Part shown: positions 1-14,763 of the stretch, in pieces | How positions within the stretch are numbered: the stretch's first letter is position 1 | Layout: every line of letters starts with the position of its first letter | Assembly: GCF_000182925.2 (NCBI RefSeq) | Contig: NC_026505.1 | Span: 1,054,001-1,118,000 of the forward strand | From: Neurospora crassa OR74A | Taxonomy: Eukaryota; Ascomycota; Sordariomycetes; Sordariales; Sordariaceae | Direction of reading: 5' to 3' | Length of the DNA: 64,000 nt | Notes under the pieces: generated by a model | Seen by the model: the letters and a program-made list of their open reading frames with translations, nothing else | What the model was told of the DNA's origin: nothing | Database searches by the model: none | Translations under genes and position numbers: made by a program

Positions 1-1060
1 TAGTAATCGTTAGTAATAGGGTTATATTATAAATAGGAAGGTACGCCAATCTCTCGAAAATTCTAAAGACTAATATAAATTAGCTTATAGAAATACTCTA
101 AGTATATATCCTCTAAACGATTAGTGCTATTATACTTTCGGCGATTCCTAGTACTTAAACTACTACTACTACTACAGCTATAACTACTACGAATAAGTAT
201 CTCTAGCTATCGACTACTATAGCTACTACTACGGCTACTACTACTACTACGACCAAATAGACTAGGAGTATTCAAATCGCTAAATTCCTCGTTATTAAAA
301 TTATTGAAGCCTTAACTAGAAGGACCAAACTCTTTGTTATTGAAGGCACTAGATCTACTAGAAATACTAAAATTAGAAATATTAATACTAGAAGGACTAA
401 TAATACTAAAAGGACTACTAGAAGGACTACTAGAAGGATTAATATCGCTAAGGTCGTTATTATTATCTTTATTACCTATAGGGATTAGAAATATCCTTTT
501 AATACTTATTGCTAAATACCCAGTATCTTAGCTTATAGTAGTTATAGTAGGCGGCTTTTAAATACTAGGTTTAAGTATAGGTTTAATAAAGAATAATAGT
601 AAAAGCGGTACCTTCCTATTCCTATTAGTTTATAGTGTACGTATTCTTTTAATTAGGCGCTCTTCTACTTTTTGTTCCTTATTTAAATTAAAAAACTTAT
701 CTAAATTAAACAACTCGTCGGACTCATTAGTAAGATTAATTAATTTAACCTTTTCCTATTCAAATTGCTTACCCTTATTCTATATAAAGGTAACCTTTCT
801 TCGTTCAGCCTCTTTACACTACCTCTTTTATTTCGCCTTATTTTTAACCTCTTCGAGTAATTTATTAATATAATTTTCTTCGTCTAATCGAACTTTCTCT
901 TCTTTAATTTAACGATATTATTCGGTTTAGTAATATTATTCGGCTTTATTAGCTAAATAATTATATTTAATATTTTAACGAACCTATACCTCCTATTAAT
1001 GAATTTACTTATTAATCTTTTTAATAGAAATAAAACGTTACGTACTAAAATCGCTTCCGG
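1..1060 (-). pseudogene. Degraded coding relic, charged then Ser-rich, unrecognised
   Basis: An interrupted frame can be read on the minus strand. It begins with a Lys/Glu-rich, coiled-coil-like stretch (about 1060 to 640) and continues into a Ser- and Ser-Pro-rich low-complexity segment (about 530 to 160). The latter appears on the plus strand as runs of CTA and ACTA triplets. Stops are TAA/TAG, as expected from RIP of CAA, CAG or TGG codons. I recognise no domain and no second copy in the window. A retrotransposon gag or an accessory transposon protein are both possible. The 65-residue open frame on the plus strand at 334-531 is the complement of the Ser-rich repeat and is not a gene. Confidence 0.3.
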
Positions 1061-1239
1061 AAATTATACTTCAATTATTATATAATTAATTTTAATTTTA
1101 TAATAATAATAATGACGAAGGTTACTTCCGTTTCCAAGGGGGTACAATTTTCTTTTTACTTTATTACTACAGGGTTGGCTAATTTTATTAACTTTATTAG
1201 GCTTGCTAATCCTATTAATCTTATTAGCTACAAAGGGAA

Positions 1240-1545
1240 AATAGCTGTGGGGGAAGAAATTAGCCTTAATTACAATTAGGAGATAGAGGGGGAAATTAGC
1301 TACAACTACAACTAAAAGGTTATTACTAAAGATACTCTAGGGGAAATTAACTACGACTAAGATTAACGGATAGAAGGGGAAATTAACTACAATTAAGAGG
1401 TTATTATTAGGGATACTAGGGGGGAAATTAACTTTAATTATAATTAAGGGGTAGAGGGGGGAACTAGCCTTACCCAAAAGGAGGGGGAAATTAGCTACAA
1501 TTAAGAGGTTATTGTTAAGGATATTGGGGGGGGAATAACTAGTAG
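1240..1545. repeat. Degenerate ~60-bp tandem repeat
   Basis: About five imperfect units are visible. Each has a G-run followed by GGGGAAATTAGCTACAA and then AAGAGGTTATTATTAAGGATACT. Units differ mostly by A/G and C/T changes, as expected of RIP, and by the length of the G-run. Confidence 0.6.
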
Positions 1546-3912
<2,367 letters not shown>

Positions 3913-4099
3913 TTAATAATATTAATAATTAGAAGGATATTAATAATAAGAGTAATAACGAGGGTAATAACGAAGGTAATAATAAAAGTAAATTAATCCT
4001 AATCCCTAGATATATTAGTTAACTATAAGCTAATAGTTTCTTATAATTATTATTGATCAAAATCTTCTTAATAGTATAAATATTATAAATATTTAGTAC

Positions 4100-7000
4100 A
4101 AACTCGAAAATCTTATAAATATAAACGACGTTCTTCCTACTAAATTCGACGAAGAATAACTGTAGCTTAATCTTAAATATAATAAACGGGAGTTTAACCG
4201 AGAAATATAAGAACTAGAGATAATCGTATTCGAAGAGGATTTTATAGACGAATAAATAACCGAATAGGAAGAGCCCGGAGCAGATATTCTACAAGGTACT
4301 ACAATCCGTAGCCTTATTTCTAATACGTTGGAATTAATCTACTATTATTATAATTGATACAAATTTTTATTAGATTTCTATCTAACCGTTAGCTTACATA
4401 CCATTATTAATAAGCGTTCTTAGAAGTAGTATAAAGTATAGGTAGAAATTCTAGGTATTTTATATAGCCAAGACGGTAGACCTATAATTAATATTCAATA
4501 TTTACTAAAATAATTAGAAATACTAAAAAATCGTATAATACAATGATTACTATTACTAAACATACGTATAGCTAAAGTCCCATTACAAACTTCAAGAATA
4601 AAAATAGAATTGGCGAGTTGGAAAAAGTAATAGTAATAATAGCAATAGTAATAACAAGAATAACGGGAACAACTTAAATAATAAGAACAAGGGGGTAAAG
4701 GTAATTCTAATCCTTCTACAATTCTAGGACCCCTTTATTTTATAGACCTATACTCCCTCTTCCAAGCTTTCCTTAATTCGGATACTATTTCAATAATACT
4801 ATATATAGGTATAGTATATTTTGTAGATAATCCAATAGAATTATATTATATACTTTACTAATTATCGTTAATTCGGACTACTTCTAGTAAGTATACCCAT
4901 TTTATTAGCAATTTAGAAGATAATAGTAAGGCTATTTTCCCGTCGGATTTTATCTACTTTTACTACTATAAAGAGAGCGGTAAATGCTATTATCGCCTAC
5001 TAAAAGACGACCCTAATTACCGTATCTATATTAGCCGTATTAAAACTATAAAGAAGAATTTTACATTAAATATCGAAGAGTATACTAGTAAAATCACTAT
5101 AATTATCAATAAGTATATTAATATCAATATTCCTTCGTTAAATAACGAATTCCCTAGTCTTTTAATCTATTTCTAATTTAACTAACAAATATATTTTAAA
5201 TAATATAAATTAATTATACGATTTAATTAAGAGTATTAGATTCTTTAAAAATAGGTTAACTAATTTGCACCCATCATTATTAATTACTTTAATAGCAATA
5301 TTCTAAATGATCCTAGTCCACCGGTACAAACAAGAAAGAAGGAAAAAAGGCGCTTTAAAAAATATACGACAAAGCTAGACATCGAATAGGAAAATAGGTG
5401 TTTCCTTATTCGCCGTATCCTAGACTAAACCAACAAAAATGATCTAAATAGGTATTAGATTAATTTACAAGAATTAGTTATAAAGTTGAAAATATTTCCC
5501 TTTACCTTTACACCACCACTTTAAGCACAACTAAAAATCAAGGAATTTAATCGCAAAACTTTCGAGGATCAATAGAACCGAGTTTATAGTAGCCTTAATA
5601 TTTTTAGTTATCCTATATTAATATTTATTAATAGATTTAGTATCTACCGTAATACCTACCGGTCTATAATAAAGGCATATCAATCGCCGGCTAGGCTACC
5701 TTACAATACTCGAATTCGGAATATTAATATATTCCCTATCGTCTTAGGTCCCTATACATTAAACTTCAACAATATAATTAAAGCCTTAAGGTATTTAATA
5801 CTACTAAACAAAGGTACAATAATAATATCAATTAAAGGTCGGCCAACCTTAATATTAGTATTTACCCTATATTATACTAGCGATATACTACAATAAAATT
5901 AAATACTAGCGTAGTTAATATAGCTAGCTATAAACTCTATCGATTCTACTATATCGGCCCAAATCATATTATTAATTAGTAAAATATTTTAGAAGGTTTC
6001 CGGCTAGAAATTAACTACTACTATTACTAGTATATATAAATAAAATACGAGGTTAATATCAATATTACTACTAAAGGCTACTAAGTAATATACAAAATTC
6101 AATAGGGAATTAACTTAAATTGGCCTATATTATTCAATTTAATGCTAACTTTCAATATAATCCTAATATAGCCTCCTAATCCAGCCTATTCTAAATACAA
6201 AAGCATTATAATTAAAACCTATAAAATACTTTCAAAAATTTTCTTAACACCAAAGGCAAAAACCGAATATAACTGTACTATATAGTATTAGCCATTTCCA
6301 GCCGGTTAGACTTTGTTACCTTTACTTATTTCCTACCTTCTTAATTATACTTTGACCAACCATACTAAATAATCTATTATAGTACTACTACTATTTATAA
6401 TATAGTTTCGTAAAGAATATATCGAACTGTATATATAGGAAACCTAGAAATCCGTTATACAACCAAACTATAGAAATAACAAGGATAATACAGCAAATAC
6501 TCGGTTACTCCTTAATTTCGCTAGAATATTAACAGCTATAACTCAGAACAATTATATATTAATAAATATTAGGAATACCCTTTCCAAATACAATAAAATA
6601 GACTATTATATTCTAACTACTAGAAATTAATATACTAAACTATACTATACTATAATAGAAACTACTACCAACAATCCGAGGTCGATAAATACATTCCAAT
6701 CCCGTACCCAGCCAAATCAACTACCTTCCCAACTATCATCTCGGCGATCATCGATATCGGGTACTACGAATAAAATAGTAGGGAGCGGCCCTAATAAAGA
6801 AGACAATACAAATAATATTATAGCTAAAAATAAAGAAGGGGGTATAGTAGCTATAGTTACTATAAAAGTAACTACCTTTCCTAAACGTACCCGGAAATAC
6901 ATTAAAAAAATACTATATCCGAATATATATATTAGAATATATTATACCGACCTTTACAAACACTATAGTCCGCCTAATTTATTAAATATATTAGCAAAAG

Positions 7001-7760
7001 AAAAATATTACAAATAAATTCAAATCCCCTAATACATCCCTATATTTACCCCTAAATCAAAATCTTAATACCTACTAAGTATAAGTATAGGTACCCGCCA
7101 AGCATAGCATAGCACAGGCATAAGCACCCAACTACTTATATTCCAGGGCAAATTGAGTTACGTAATTCAAACCAAGAATCTAATATATAAAACTAGTACT
7201 AGGATAATAGCTAATATTAATCGAATAAATACTGATAATAATAATAATAAACGATTTAAAAAAATAACAAAAATAATTAATAGCCGAGATATTGAACGGT
7301 AGATCCTCGAATAAGAGTGTATTATCTATACTATCCGATTTACACTACTTAATTCGTTTTCCAACGATACCGAATTAACAACTCAAATTAGCTATATTAT
7401 TAAGGAAGCCTCTAGTTTATTTAATAGTCTAATTTATAAAGATAAGAAGCAGCCCAATACGAAAAAGACTAAGTTAATTCGTAAGGAAGTGGAATTCGAT
7501 ATCCCTAACTCTACTAACGATACGTATATTCGGCCCAATATTATTAGTAAATTAAAGAATATATAGCGAATTTACTATCCCATCGCTAAGTTTTATCTAC
7601 CATTATCCACTACCTTAATATCTAATCCATTCCGTTGTACCTTATTTAGAGCATATAACTTAAATTACAATATCCCTAACATTTTAAGGTTTGTAGCGGG
7701 CAATATATAATACGATAATAGGGTATTATTTATAGACAGGTACGTACATTTCCTCCATTA
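4100..7760 (+). pseudogene. Tnp2/CACTA-like transposase relic
   Basis: A RIP-interrupted frame can be followed on the plus strand for most of this interval. Recognisable blocks are LPYNTRIRNINIFPIVLGP (about 5695-5755), followed by FNNIIKALRYL and TLILVFTLYYTSDILQ (about 5850-5895). Near the end are RFTLLNSFSNDTELTTQI (about 7335-7390) and NLNYNIPNILRFVAGNIQ (about 7655-7710). From memory, these match large fungal proteins annotated as transposase family Tnp2 (CACTA/EnSpm group). Stops replace Gln/Trp codons throughout, so it is non-functional. I could not define terminal inverted repeats. The TTACCGTA cluster at 9548-9673 might be a subterminal region, but that is a guess. Confidence 0.6.
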
Positions 7761-7786
7761 CCCTAGCAAATCCCCAATACTATAGG

Positions 7787-7870
7787 CCCATACCCATACC
7801 CATACCTATACCTATACCCATACCCATGCCCATACCTATACCTATACCTATACCTCCATACCTACATACC
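7787..7870. repeat. CCCATA/CCTATA hexanucleotide microsatellite
   Basis: About 14 tandem hexamers alternating CCCATA and CCTATA. The two forms differ by a C-to-T change in a CpA-type context, so part of the variation may be RIP. It lies just after the last recognisable block of the Tnp2-like relic. Confidence 0.9.
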
Positions 7871-8985
7871 TCTATACCGAAACACCGAACTCCCCGAGTA
7901 CCAACTACCAAACATTAGAACACTTATTAACAGCATTTACGCTAGGATATTAATATAAGAATCTAAACACTATACTTAATATAATATATATATACGATTA
8001 GTATAAAATTGGTATAAAGTCCGTAAATTAGTACAGATATACACACCCTATAAATATGCCTAACTATTAATATTACTAAAATCATCCCTAGGAATACGCT
8101 TAAACGCTTATTGTAACCCAAAATCGGGAAAATTAATTAACAAAGGCCAATATCTAGCCCGTATTAATATAGTACCCTTCAACGTTATACCTTCGACATT
8201 GGTAACCACGTTAAATACCAGCGCCCTAGCGCTCCCGGCACCGACAACGACAATATCAGCCGTATCGACCACATCTTTACCTACAAGTAGAAGTAATATA
8301 ATAAACGCTATATCTTTCTTATACTAATTAAAATCAAACCTACTACTCAAATTAATCTTTTACTTAAATTACCACTTATTGAAGAGGGTAAGCCCCTAAT
8401 TATCGGTTTACTAACTTTACTTATAAATAGGGTATATATTGTAAATATTTCGAAAGTCTACGAATATTAAAAACGCAACGGCCAACCTCGTTGGGTATTA
8501 ATAAATTGGAACATTATATAAATATAATTATAGTAGGCCATTATCTTCGTCTTATTACCTTCGGTATATTAATAGTAAAAAGGAATTATAATTAAGTTAG
8601 ATATTTATAGTATATTTAATTATTTTACAATTACAATTTAAAGGTAATAAATATTAATTAAAATTAATATCTAGTAATATCTAGTAATAAAATTAATTAA
8701 TATATATCGCCAATCTAATATCCAATACCCTTTCCGCTAATAATTCCTTCGTATTGTCGGATAGTAATATAAATAAATAGTATATAGTAACCAATAGTAA
8801 TCTATATATTAGAAATCTATATATATATATACTAAGACCTAAATAGATATACTAACTATAGAATTCTAAACTAGGGCATTATATTAATTATATCGCATTA
8901 CTCATATCAGTACACAAATTAATATACAAGAATCACTTAAATAATTAATAAATTAACTATAATTCTAAACCAAAGTATTTCGTTC
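7871..8985. other. AT-rich degraded DNA, possible 3' part of the Tnp2 element
   Basis: No clear protein block could be read on either strand. A patch with retained CpA (about 8220-8290, rich in CCGACAACGACAA-type triplets) stands out. It may be the C-terminal or untranslated part of the upstream transposon. Confidence 0.3.
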
Positions 8986-9108
8986 ATTGCATTTCGTTTA
9001 TTGCATTTCACTCATCGCATTTCATCTATCGCATTACAATCATCGCATTACAATTATTGTATTACAATCATTATATTACAATGATTGTATTACAATTATT
9101 GCATTGCG
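8986..9108. repeat. 14-bp minisatellite
   Basis: About nine units of the form ATTGCATTTCGTTT, drifting to ATCGCATTACAATC and ATTGTATTACAATT. A related looser array with 11- to 22-bp spacing (ATTGCATCGCTTA-like) follows at about 9178-9240. Unit changes are mostly C/T and G/A. Confidence 0.85.
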
Positions 9109-9264
9109 TAATTATATTACTTAAATTAATATATAAGCGCTAAATTAATTAAATAATTCTAAGCTAGGGTATCGTATTGTATTGCTCAATTGCATCGCTT
9201 AATCGTATCGCTCAATTGCATCGCTTAATTGTATTATTGTAAATTGAATCGTCTATTATCGCAT

Positions 9265-9480
9265 TTCGTTCATCGCTTACTAGGCTGGGGCGTAGCGCCG
9301 GCCGCCTAGCGGCGGGGGTACTAGGCCGAATATAAGTATAGGCGTAGGTGCCAGGGTCGGGCGTTGGGCTGGGTGCTGGATAGCGTAGTGGACCGTACGT
9401 AGGTGGGCAGCAAGGTAGGCGGTAGACAGAGGCAGATCCGTAGATAAATGTACGTATTTATGCACATCGCTCGCGACTTC
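9265..9480. other. RIP-poor GC-richer patch, unknown
   Basis: About 215 bp with retained GC and many TpG and CpA dinucleotides, in sharp contrast to its flanks. It includes GC-rich inverted runs such as GCGCCGGCCGCCTAGCGGC. A 61-codon minus-strand open frame (9280-9465) has no recognisable domain. It could be a unique sequence never duplicated, or the end of a low-copy element. Confidence 0.4.
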
Positions 9481-9547
9481 CCTTGGCGATTTTTCTGTCT
9501 AACTCTAGTATCTATACCTATTTAACGTCTAGGAAGGTACGATGTTA

Positions 9548-9673
9548 ATTTACCGTAGGAGAGCAACTTACCGTAAGAGGTCAATTTACCATATAGATCT
9601 ACAGACGGTTGATGTACGGTAAGCTGGACTGTATAGTAATAGGTGTAGCTTACGGTCGGCTGACGGTAAGCTG
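9548..9673. repeat. Cluster of TTACCGTA motifs in both orientations
   Basis: Six copies within 126 bp: TTTACCGTA, CTTACCGTAAG and TTTACCATA in one orientation, then TACGGTAAG, CTTACGGTC and ACGGTAAGCTG in the other. The arrangement is inverted around about 9605. Subterminal arrays of short motifs are typical transposase-binding regions of CACTA-type elements, but no element end is proven here. Confidence 0.55.
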
Positions 9674-9779
9674 ATGGTATCCAGCTCTGGGGGTCCCGCA
9701 GGTAAGTAAGTATAAGGCAGCCCGTATCAGGATTTAAAATTATTTAAATAAGGTTTAAGAGGGGTACTAAGGAGTTTTA

Positions 9780-11700
9780 GCCGTATAGAGGGTAATATAG
9801 TAATAAATATTTAATATTAACGATTTAAAAGATTAAGTACCTATGTAGATGATTTATGAAGGTATTTACTCATCTACTTCCAATTAACCTACCTTATACG
9901 TACATAAGAATTAGATTCGGCTAATAAATTTATATATACTTTATAACGGTAGTTAATATATTAGAGATAAACCTTATATATTTCTATTAAATTACTGCGA
10001 ACTAAAAGATTATAATTCTTAAGTAACTTATTATTAGCTTTATTTAGCAATATAGTTCGCTATTTCTAATTAAAGTAGTATCTAGTATAATAGCCTATCT
10101 ATTCCCTCTTATAGGATAGTAGTAACTCTTTAATCTACGTAATAATATCCTTCTAATTAGTAAATTAGTATTATAGAATGGACTAGGTATATTGGAATTC
10201 CGCTATATTGGAAGAATAAATTATATATTAATATACAAAATATAGTACTGCCTTTATATTAGCGATTTTATTAAATAAGGGATTAAGGCCCGTCTTAGTA
10301 TTAGTAATTGTAGAAATGTAAGTGTTAAAGCGTTTTAATTCCTTAAAATCCTCTTTATTACGTTAGTCTTATACTTTTAGGCTATTTAATAATAGGAATA
10401 AGTATACCCAATCTTTTTCAAGGTAATTAATAATATTAAAATTAATATATTATATATAATACTATTACTATATAATAGGGAAGGTTTAATCGATAGCCTT
10501 AGTAAGTTGGGCGTTACTATCAATAATAGTAATTATAGGATAAGGGATTTTAAATTCGTTTGTTATTTCTTTAATATATCAGGTTAGAAAGGTATACCCT
10601 TCCTCCCTCTTATTATTAAATAGTATTTGAAAAATTAGAATGGAAGTCCTTTTAAGTGTAAGAACTATGCCCTATATAAAGGGGAGATAGTAGCGGTTGG
10701 TTTTATATATTATATCAATTAAGATAGTATGTAGGAACTTTCTTTATATCCGACATTAGCGCTTAGTAACCTAAAATATATAATGTAGTATATTATTATC
10801 CCTTTCTTTCAAGTATTTATACTTATATATAAGGATTTTGTTATTATAATTATTATTTAATCGCTTGAAAAATAATTAGGTATTATTATACCTTTCCCTT
10901 AGTTAACGACGTCTAACCTAGTATATATTATTGAAGTCCTTAAAAGTTTCAGGTATTTTAGGATACTTTTTATTTATAGTAGCGAAGATAGTTTTAATTA
11001 TAAGGTTATATTGTAGGAGAAGGTTATTTGAGAAGGTATTAGCTTCGGGGTTAATTTTAGAATCGAATACCTTTCAACGACAAATAATATAGCCTTTTAA
11101 TGTATATAATAGGGTGTAGCCTTTGTACGTTAAATCTATTACTCGGGTAATCTATTACTAGTTTGTACTCTTTTTAATTTGAAGTACTACTTTAAATGGA
11201 TAGTAATAAGTAGTTTTTTGTATTCTAGAGTGTTACTTTGAATTAGGATTTTATATTGGAGGTAGGCGGGGGTCGGTATAGTTATAATAGTATATAATTT
11301 TAATAATACAATTTTTTCTTCGTACCTTAGTTTCTTAAGCTTCTAACTACGTTAGTTAGTAATATTAAAGTAATAGCGACGATAAAAAGAGACTAACTCT
11401 ACGAATAATTTATTGAAGTTATTTATTTTTATTAAAAAGAGGGGATTATTCGTTAGTATAGTCTATATTATATTGGGATTGATAGAGGTACTAGAAGTAA
11501 AGTTTTTGATTGAGGAATTCAATGTGCGACGAGGGCGCTTGGTAGAGGGCATTTATTGTAATCGGTTAATTTAAAAATCAATTGAATACGACGATTGTAC
11601 GTATATTGAGGGTATTAGGTATTATACTGTGCGATAGGTATTGTAAAAGCGTGATCCTACGAGAGATTCGACTGCAAGATTAGGAGGCACAAATCAAAGT
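9780..11700 (-). pseudogene. MULE A transposase relic
   Basis: Minus-strand frame with the MULE transposase signature. Residues ILIDIIYKTNRYYLPF (about 10730-10680) are followed about 55 residues later by NNKREEGYTFLT and a PIIITIDSN block (about 10520-10490). In this family these hold the first two acidic residues of the DDE site. Stops interrupt the frame at Trp/Gln positions. It is readily aligned with the transposase relics at 28740-31140, 35420-37700 and 40300-42430. Confidence 0.7.
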
Positions 11701-11898
11701 AATATTAAGTGTAAAGAGGGAAAGGGAAGTTGTACGAACGAAGGCATTCGGAATCAGACATATAAGTCAGGATTCTGCCAGCGGTCGCCGCCTTCCCTTT
11801 CCGGCTATCTATCAATAAGAGTCTGAACCTCATTCCATCCGGTATCCCATCACCCAGTGGCTAGTACTCTGGGATGCCGTCCAGCCATGCCATGACAG

Positions 11899-12010
11899 GT
11901 GTAGTATGGGTGTAGTATGGGTGTAGTATGGGTGTAGTATGGGTGTAGTATGGGTGTAGTATGGGTGTAGTATGGGTGTAGTATGGGTGTAGTGTGATGG
12001 GTGTAGTGTA
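11899..12010. repeat. 11-bp minisatellite inside the MULE A end
   Basis: About nine nearly perfect copies of GTGTAGTATGG, then degenerate copies (GTGTAGTGTGATGG). It lies in the 5' end region of MULE A, just inside the conserved AAAGTGCTGGTGCAAATGGC block. On the minus strand it reads as repeated HPYYTHTTPI, which explains a spurious 74-codon open frame. Confidence 0.9.
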
Positions 12011-12210
12011 AAGTGCTGGTGCAAATGGCCGTGTGAATAAAGGGGGAAAGACATGGCTAAAGTATAGCGATGTTACTTGTATTGAAAAGATGAAATTTTG
12101 CGGGTAAAAACGGGATTTTCAATGTCAGGTGTCATCAGCTGAACCGCCCAATTTTTCTGGGTGGGGGTGCGTACATGTAGGATTTTGGTGCGTCTGGGGA
12201 GGTTTTCCCC

Positions 12211-12711
12211 TTATAAACGTAGTCGTCGACCTCGGCGAACTCGAGTTCGATACGCAAAGCGTGCTCCTAGTTATCGATATTATTTTCGCTACGAAGAACG
12301 ATAAGTAAACCGCTGTCGATAGTGGGTACTATTGTTAGTTCTTAACGACGCAAAGGTCGGTTAGTAATACGAAGGTCGGTTTGTTGACGATTTGAAGGTC
12401 GGTTGATTGCGTGCGATTCAAAGGTCAGTTGCGAGTGGATGGGTTAGATAGGCGACGAAAGGTTGACTCCCGGGATAATCTAGTAGATCTTTCATCGGTT
12501 GATCGCTGGATTGATCGGTCGATTAATTACGATAGCTTCAGAGGGCTTATAACCTGTGCGACGCACAAGGTAATGAAATGAAGTAGTTGATGTGTATTGA
12601 GTTGCTAGAAAGAGAAAGAATTTGTGGAGAGGTCTGAAGGGCTAAAGACTAGCGAGGGGAGGCTGTGCGAGTGTGAATGGTGCCCAGCGTCACGTGCCTC
12701 CACATCCAACA
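12211..12711 (-). mobile_element. Copia 5' fragment: LTR plus leader
   Basis: Left of an LTR at 12555-12711 is GAGGGCTTATAACC, which on the minus strand is the likely primer-binding site directly after the 5' LTR. The same junction occurs at the full Copia (GAGGGCTCATAACC next to its LTR at 59901). The interior left of this is a RIP-poor leader with a repeated AAGGTCGGTT motif. It ends abruptly at MULE A, and no second LTR is present in the window. Confidence 0.6.
12555..12711 (-). repeat. Copia-type LTR, 157 bp
   Basis: Starts TGTGCGACGC and ends CACATCCAACA, with TG...CA boundaries. The ends resemble the 186-bp LTR of the Copia at 53948-60086 (TGTGAGATC...CCCACCAACA), but the middle differs, so it is a related family. 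Retained TpG and CpA indicate little RIP. Confidence 0.6.
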
Positions 12712-13169
12712 ATATATATATTCAATACGAGGGGGCTACTGCGGAAGGGGCGCGTAGCTGCTTGTAGGCTAGGTATAATTTTATATAGCGGCGTTTTACT
12801 TTTATTAAGGGGAATTTCTGATAATAGCGGGTATATTTTATTCTGCTATTAGAATCAAATATATCCAATATATGGAAGATACCGGCTCCGTTACTCGAAT
12901 TAGATTTTCCTGATAAAATTGAAGCGTTATTGGTATAAGCAGTTTAATTATCCTTCGAATCCTAGTTGCCTTCTTTATTATTTGTATTATAAATATAATA
13001 AGTTTTCTCTTTACAATTATTATAACGATCATGGTCGTTACATCGGTTACGGTTGTTATACTTATTTTAGTCATTACGTCGGTCGTAGTCATTTCGGCGA
13101 TTATAGTTATCACGGCAGCTATAGTTGTTATAGCGATTATAATTATCGTACTAATTAAATTTATCGTAC
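12712..13169. other. Degraded DNA with a Tyr/Asn/Arg/Asp repeat frame
   Basis: The stretch 13010-13160 is a degenerate repeat of TTATAACGATCA and TTATAGCGATTA units. On the minus strand it reads as repeated YNRRNDYDRRND-like residues and on the plus strand as Tyr/Ser/His/Gly-rich residues. It could be a relic of a retrotransposon gag tail. I do not call a gene. Confidence 0.3.
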
Positions 13170-13450
13170 TGTCATGGCCCAGCCAGACGGGTCATGCCTT
13201 GGCAGAGCACTGCACTGGAACGCACCGCTCGGATGCGATTGATGTGATTGGTTGTAGATTAGATAAGGAAGAGTGGGCTACAGCGGGTCTGGTTCGAGAA
13301 CATATCTCCCAGCCCGGCCTGCGCGCACAACTCTTACCTTTTGTTTTACTCTTTAGTCGTAAATTCTATATTGAACGTCAATAACGCTGTAGTTGTGCCT
13401 CGTCCATTATGTGCTCTTATACTATTTACGATTCATCTCTCTCCACCGGG
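13170..13450 (+). repeat. Probable 5' LTR, end uncertain
   Basis: A RIP-poor block starting TGTCATGGCCCAGCCAGA directly precedes a plus-strand gag-like relic. The TG start, retained CpA/TpG and position suggest the 5' LTR of a Gypsy-type element. I see no matching 3' LTR, and the right boundary is unclear. Confidence 0.4.
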
Positions 13451-13479
13451 GACGGTATTAAATATTCTACTTAAAAGAA

Positions 13480-14763
13480 GAAGATCGAAATAAGAGTTAC
13501 GATATAGCAATATAGTAACTGACGATTAGAATTAATAATGGGGTAAAATAAAGATTAGATACTTAGTATATTGTAGCCCTCCTATCTTTTCAATAGAGAA
13601 GAGATTTCTAAAGAGGAATAGAAACGATTATTAACTAAGTTACTAATTATTAAATATCTTAAAGCTTTAAGGAACCAATTTTACTACGATAGTTCGCAAT
13701 AATATTAAGGCTACGTAATTGCGCTACGTCTACTTCGACCCTAATATCCTAAAGAAATATATACTAAAGGACGGTAAACTACCCCCTTCTAAAGTTAAGC
13801 GTAAATCCTTTGACCCTAACGACTTCTATAGCCCCGATTATTAGGGAGCTCTATCTTATACTATTAATATTAATAATAATAATAACTTCGACCTATTAGG
13901 CTTCGCCCCCGAGGAATTATATAGATATTATTTTGATTAGGTTTAGCCTATTGCCTATTATATTTACTACTTTATTGATAAGGAAGTTCTTATTCGGGAT
14001 TTAAAGGCGCGTTTTATTAACTTCTTCGATTACCTTTATTTCAATAACAACGCCTTTATATTATTCACTCCTATAATAGTAGAGGGTAAAGGTAACGCTA
14101 AGGCCAAATCCTTCGACGGCCTTATAACCTACGAATAGTTTATTGCTTTGGTCTAAATGTTACTTGAGGTTATGTTTCTGGAGATGTGTGTTTGTACCGC
14201 CTCCCTTATAGCTGCTATCGAATAATTTGATGATTTTATTACAATATTTAATTAAGCCGATAAGGATTTTTAGATTATAGAAAATTAGGCCGATTATTTT
14301 AGTGCCGTCGCTGTCGATTTGTTTAAGAAGGTCGCGGGTGATAATTCCGACCCCCCGGCCGATTAGTAATCCTTTTATTCTTTCAATACTAAATTCTAAT
14401 AAATGTTCGTAGAGAATTAACGCTTTAAAAAGAAAATTTATTTAGTAGCCTCTTTAAAAATTCCTTTAAATACCGTTAGAAGGACTATTACCAGAAACCC
14501 TAACAATTCTAATAAAGATTCCGGCAAGTCTAGAGGTTCTAAAGGATTAAAATATAGTACCCCTCGTAACTACTCTAATAGTTATTCTAAATCCGGTACC
14601 CTTACTACTACCGCTACTACCTAATCTTTGGATAATAAACGTTTAGCAAAAGAGGAGAGCGCTAATAAATTCTATGATGATTATAAAGAGGATAAGGTTA
14701 CCTTCAATATATAGTACTATTAAATTAAAATTAAATTCGAAAATAATACTAATTATTATTAGT
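13480..14763 (+). pseudogene. Gag-like relic
   Basis: A RIP-interrupted plus-strand frame contains GFAPEELYRYYFD (about 13900), ARFINFFDYLYFNNNAF (about 14010) and EQFDDFITIFNQADKDF (about 14220-14270). A Ser/Asn/Lys-rich tail follows (about 14490-14620). The helical middle followed by a basic low-complexity tail fits a retrotransposon gag, but I do not recognise the exact family. The frame runs into the retroposon that begins at 14764. Confidence 0.4.

Larger units (their letters stand above)
9735..12210 (-). mobile_element. MULE A, left end missing
   Basis: A Mutator-like element colinear with MULE C (39767-42899). The interiors match from about 9740 (AGGGGTACTAAGGAG versus AGGGGTACTAGGGAG) to the right end. 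The right terminus reads GGGGAAAACCTCCCCAGA inward, followed by the family's CAGCTGATGACACC module. No matching left inverted end exists, so it was truncated at about 9735. The sequence right of 12210 is a Copia fragment, so this MULE appears to have inserted into, or been joined to, a Copia element. Confidence 0.7.

Noticed and set aside
8986-9108. CRISPR-like array
   Set aside because: 14-bp units are directly adjacent without spacers; it is a minisatellite. CRISPR is also not expected in a fungus.
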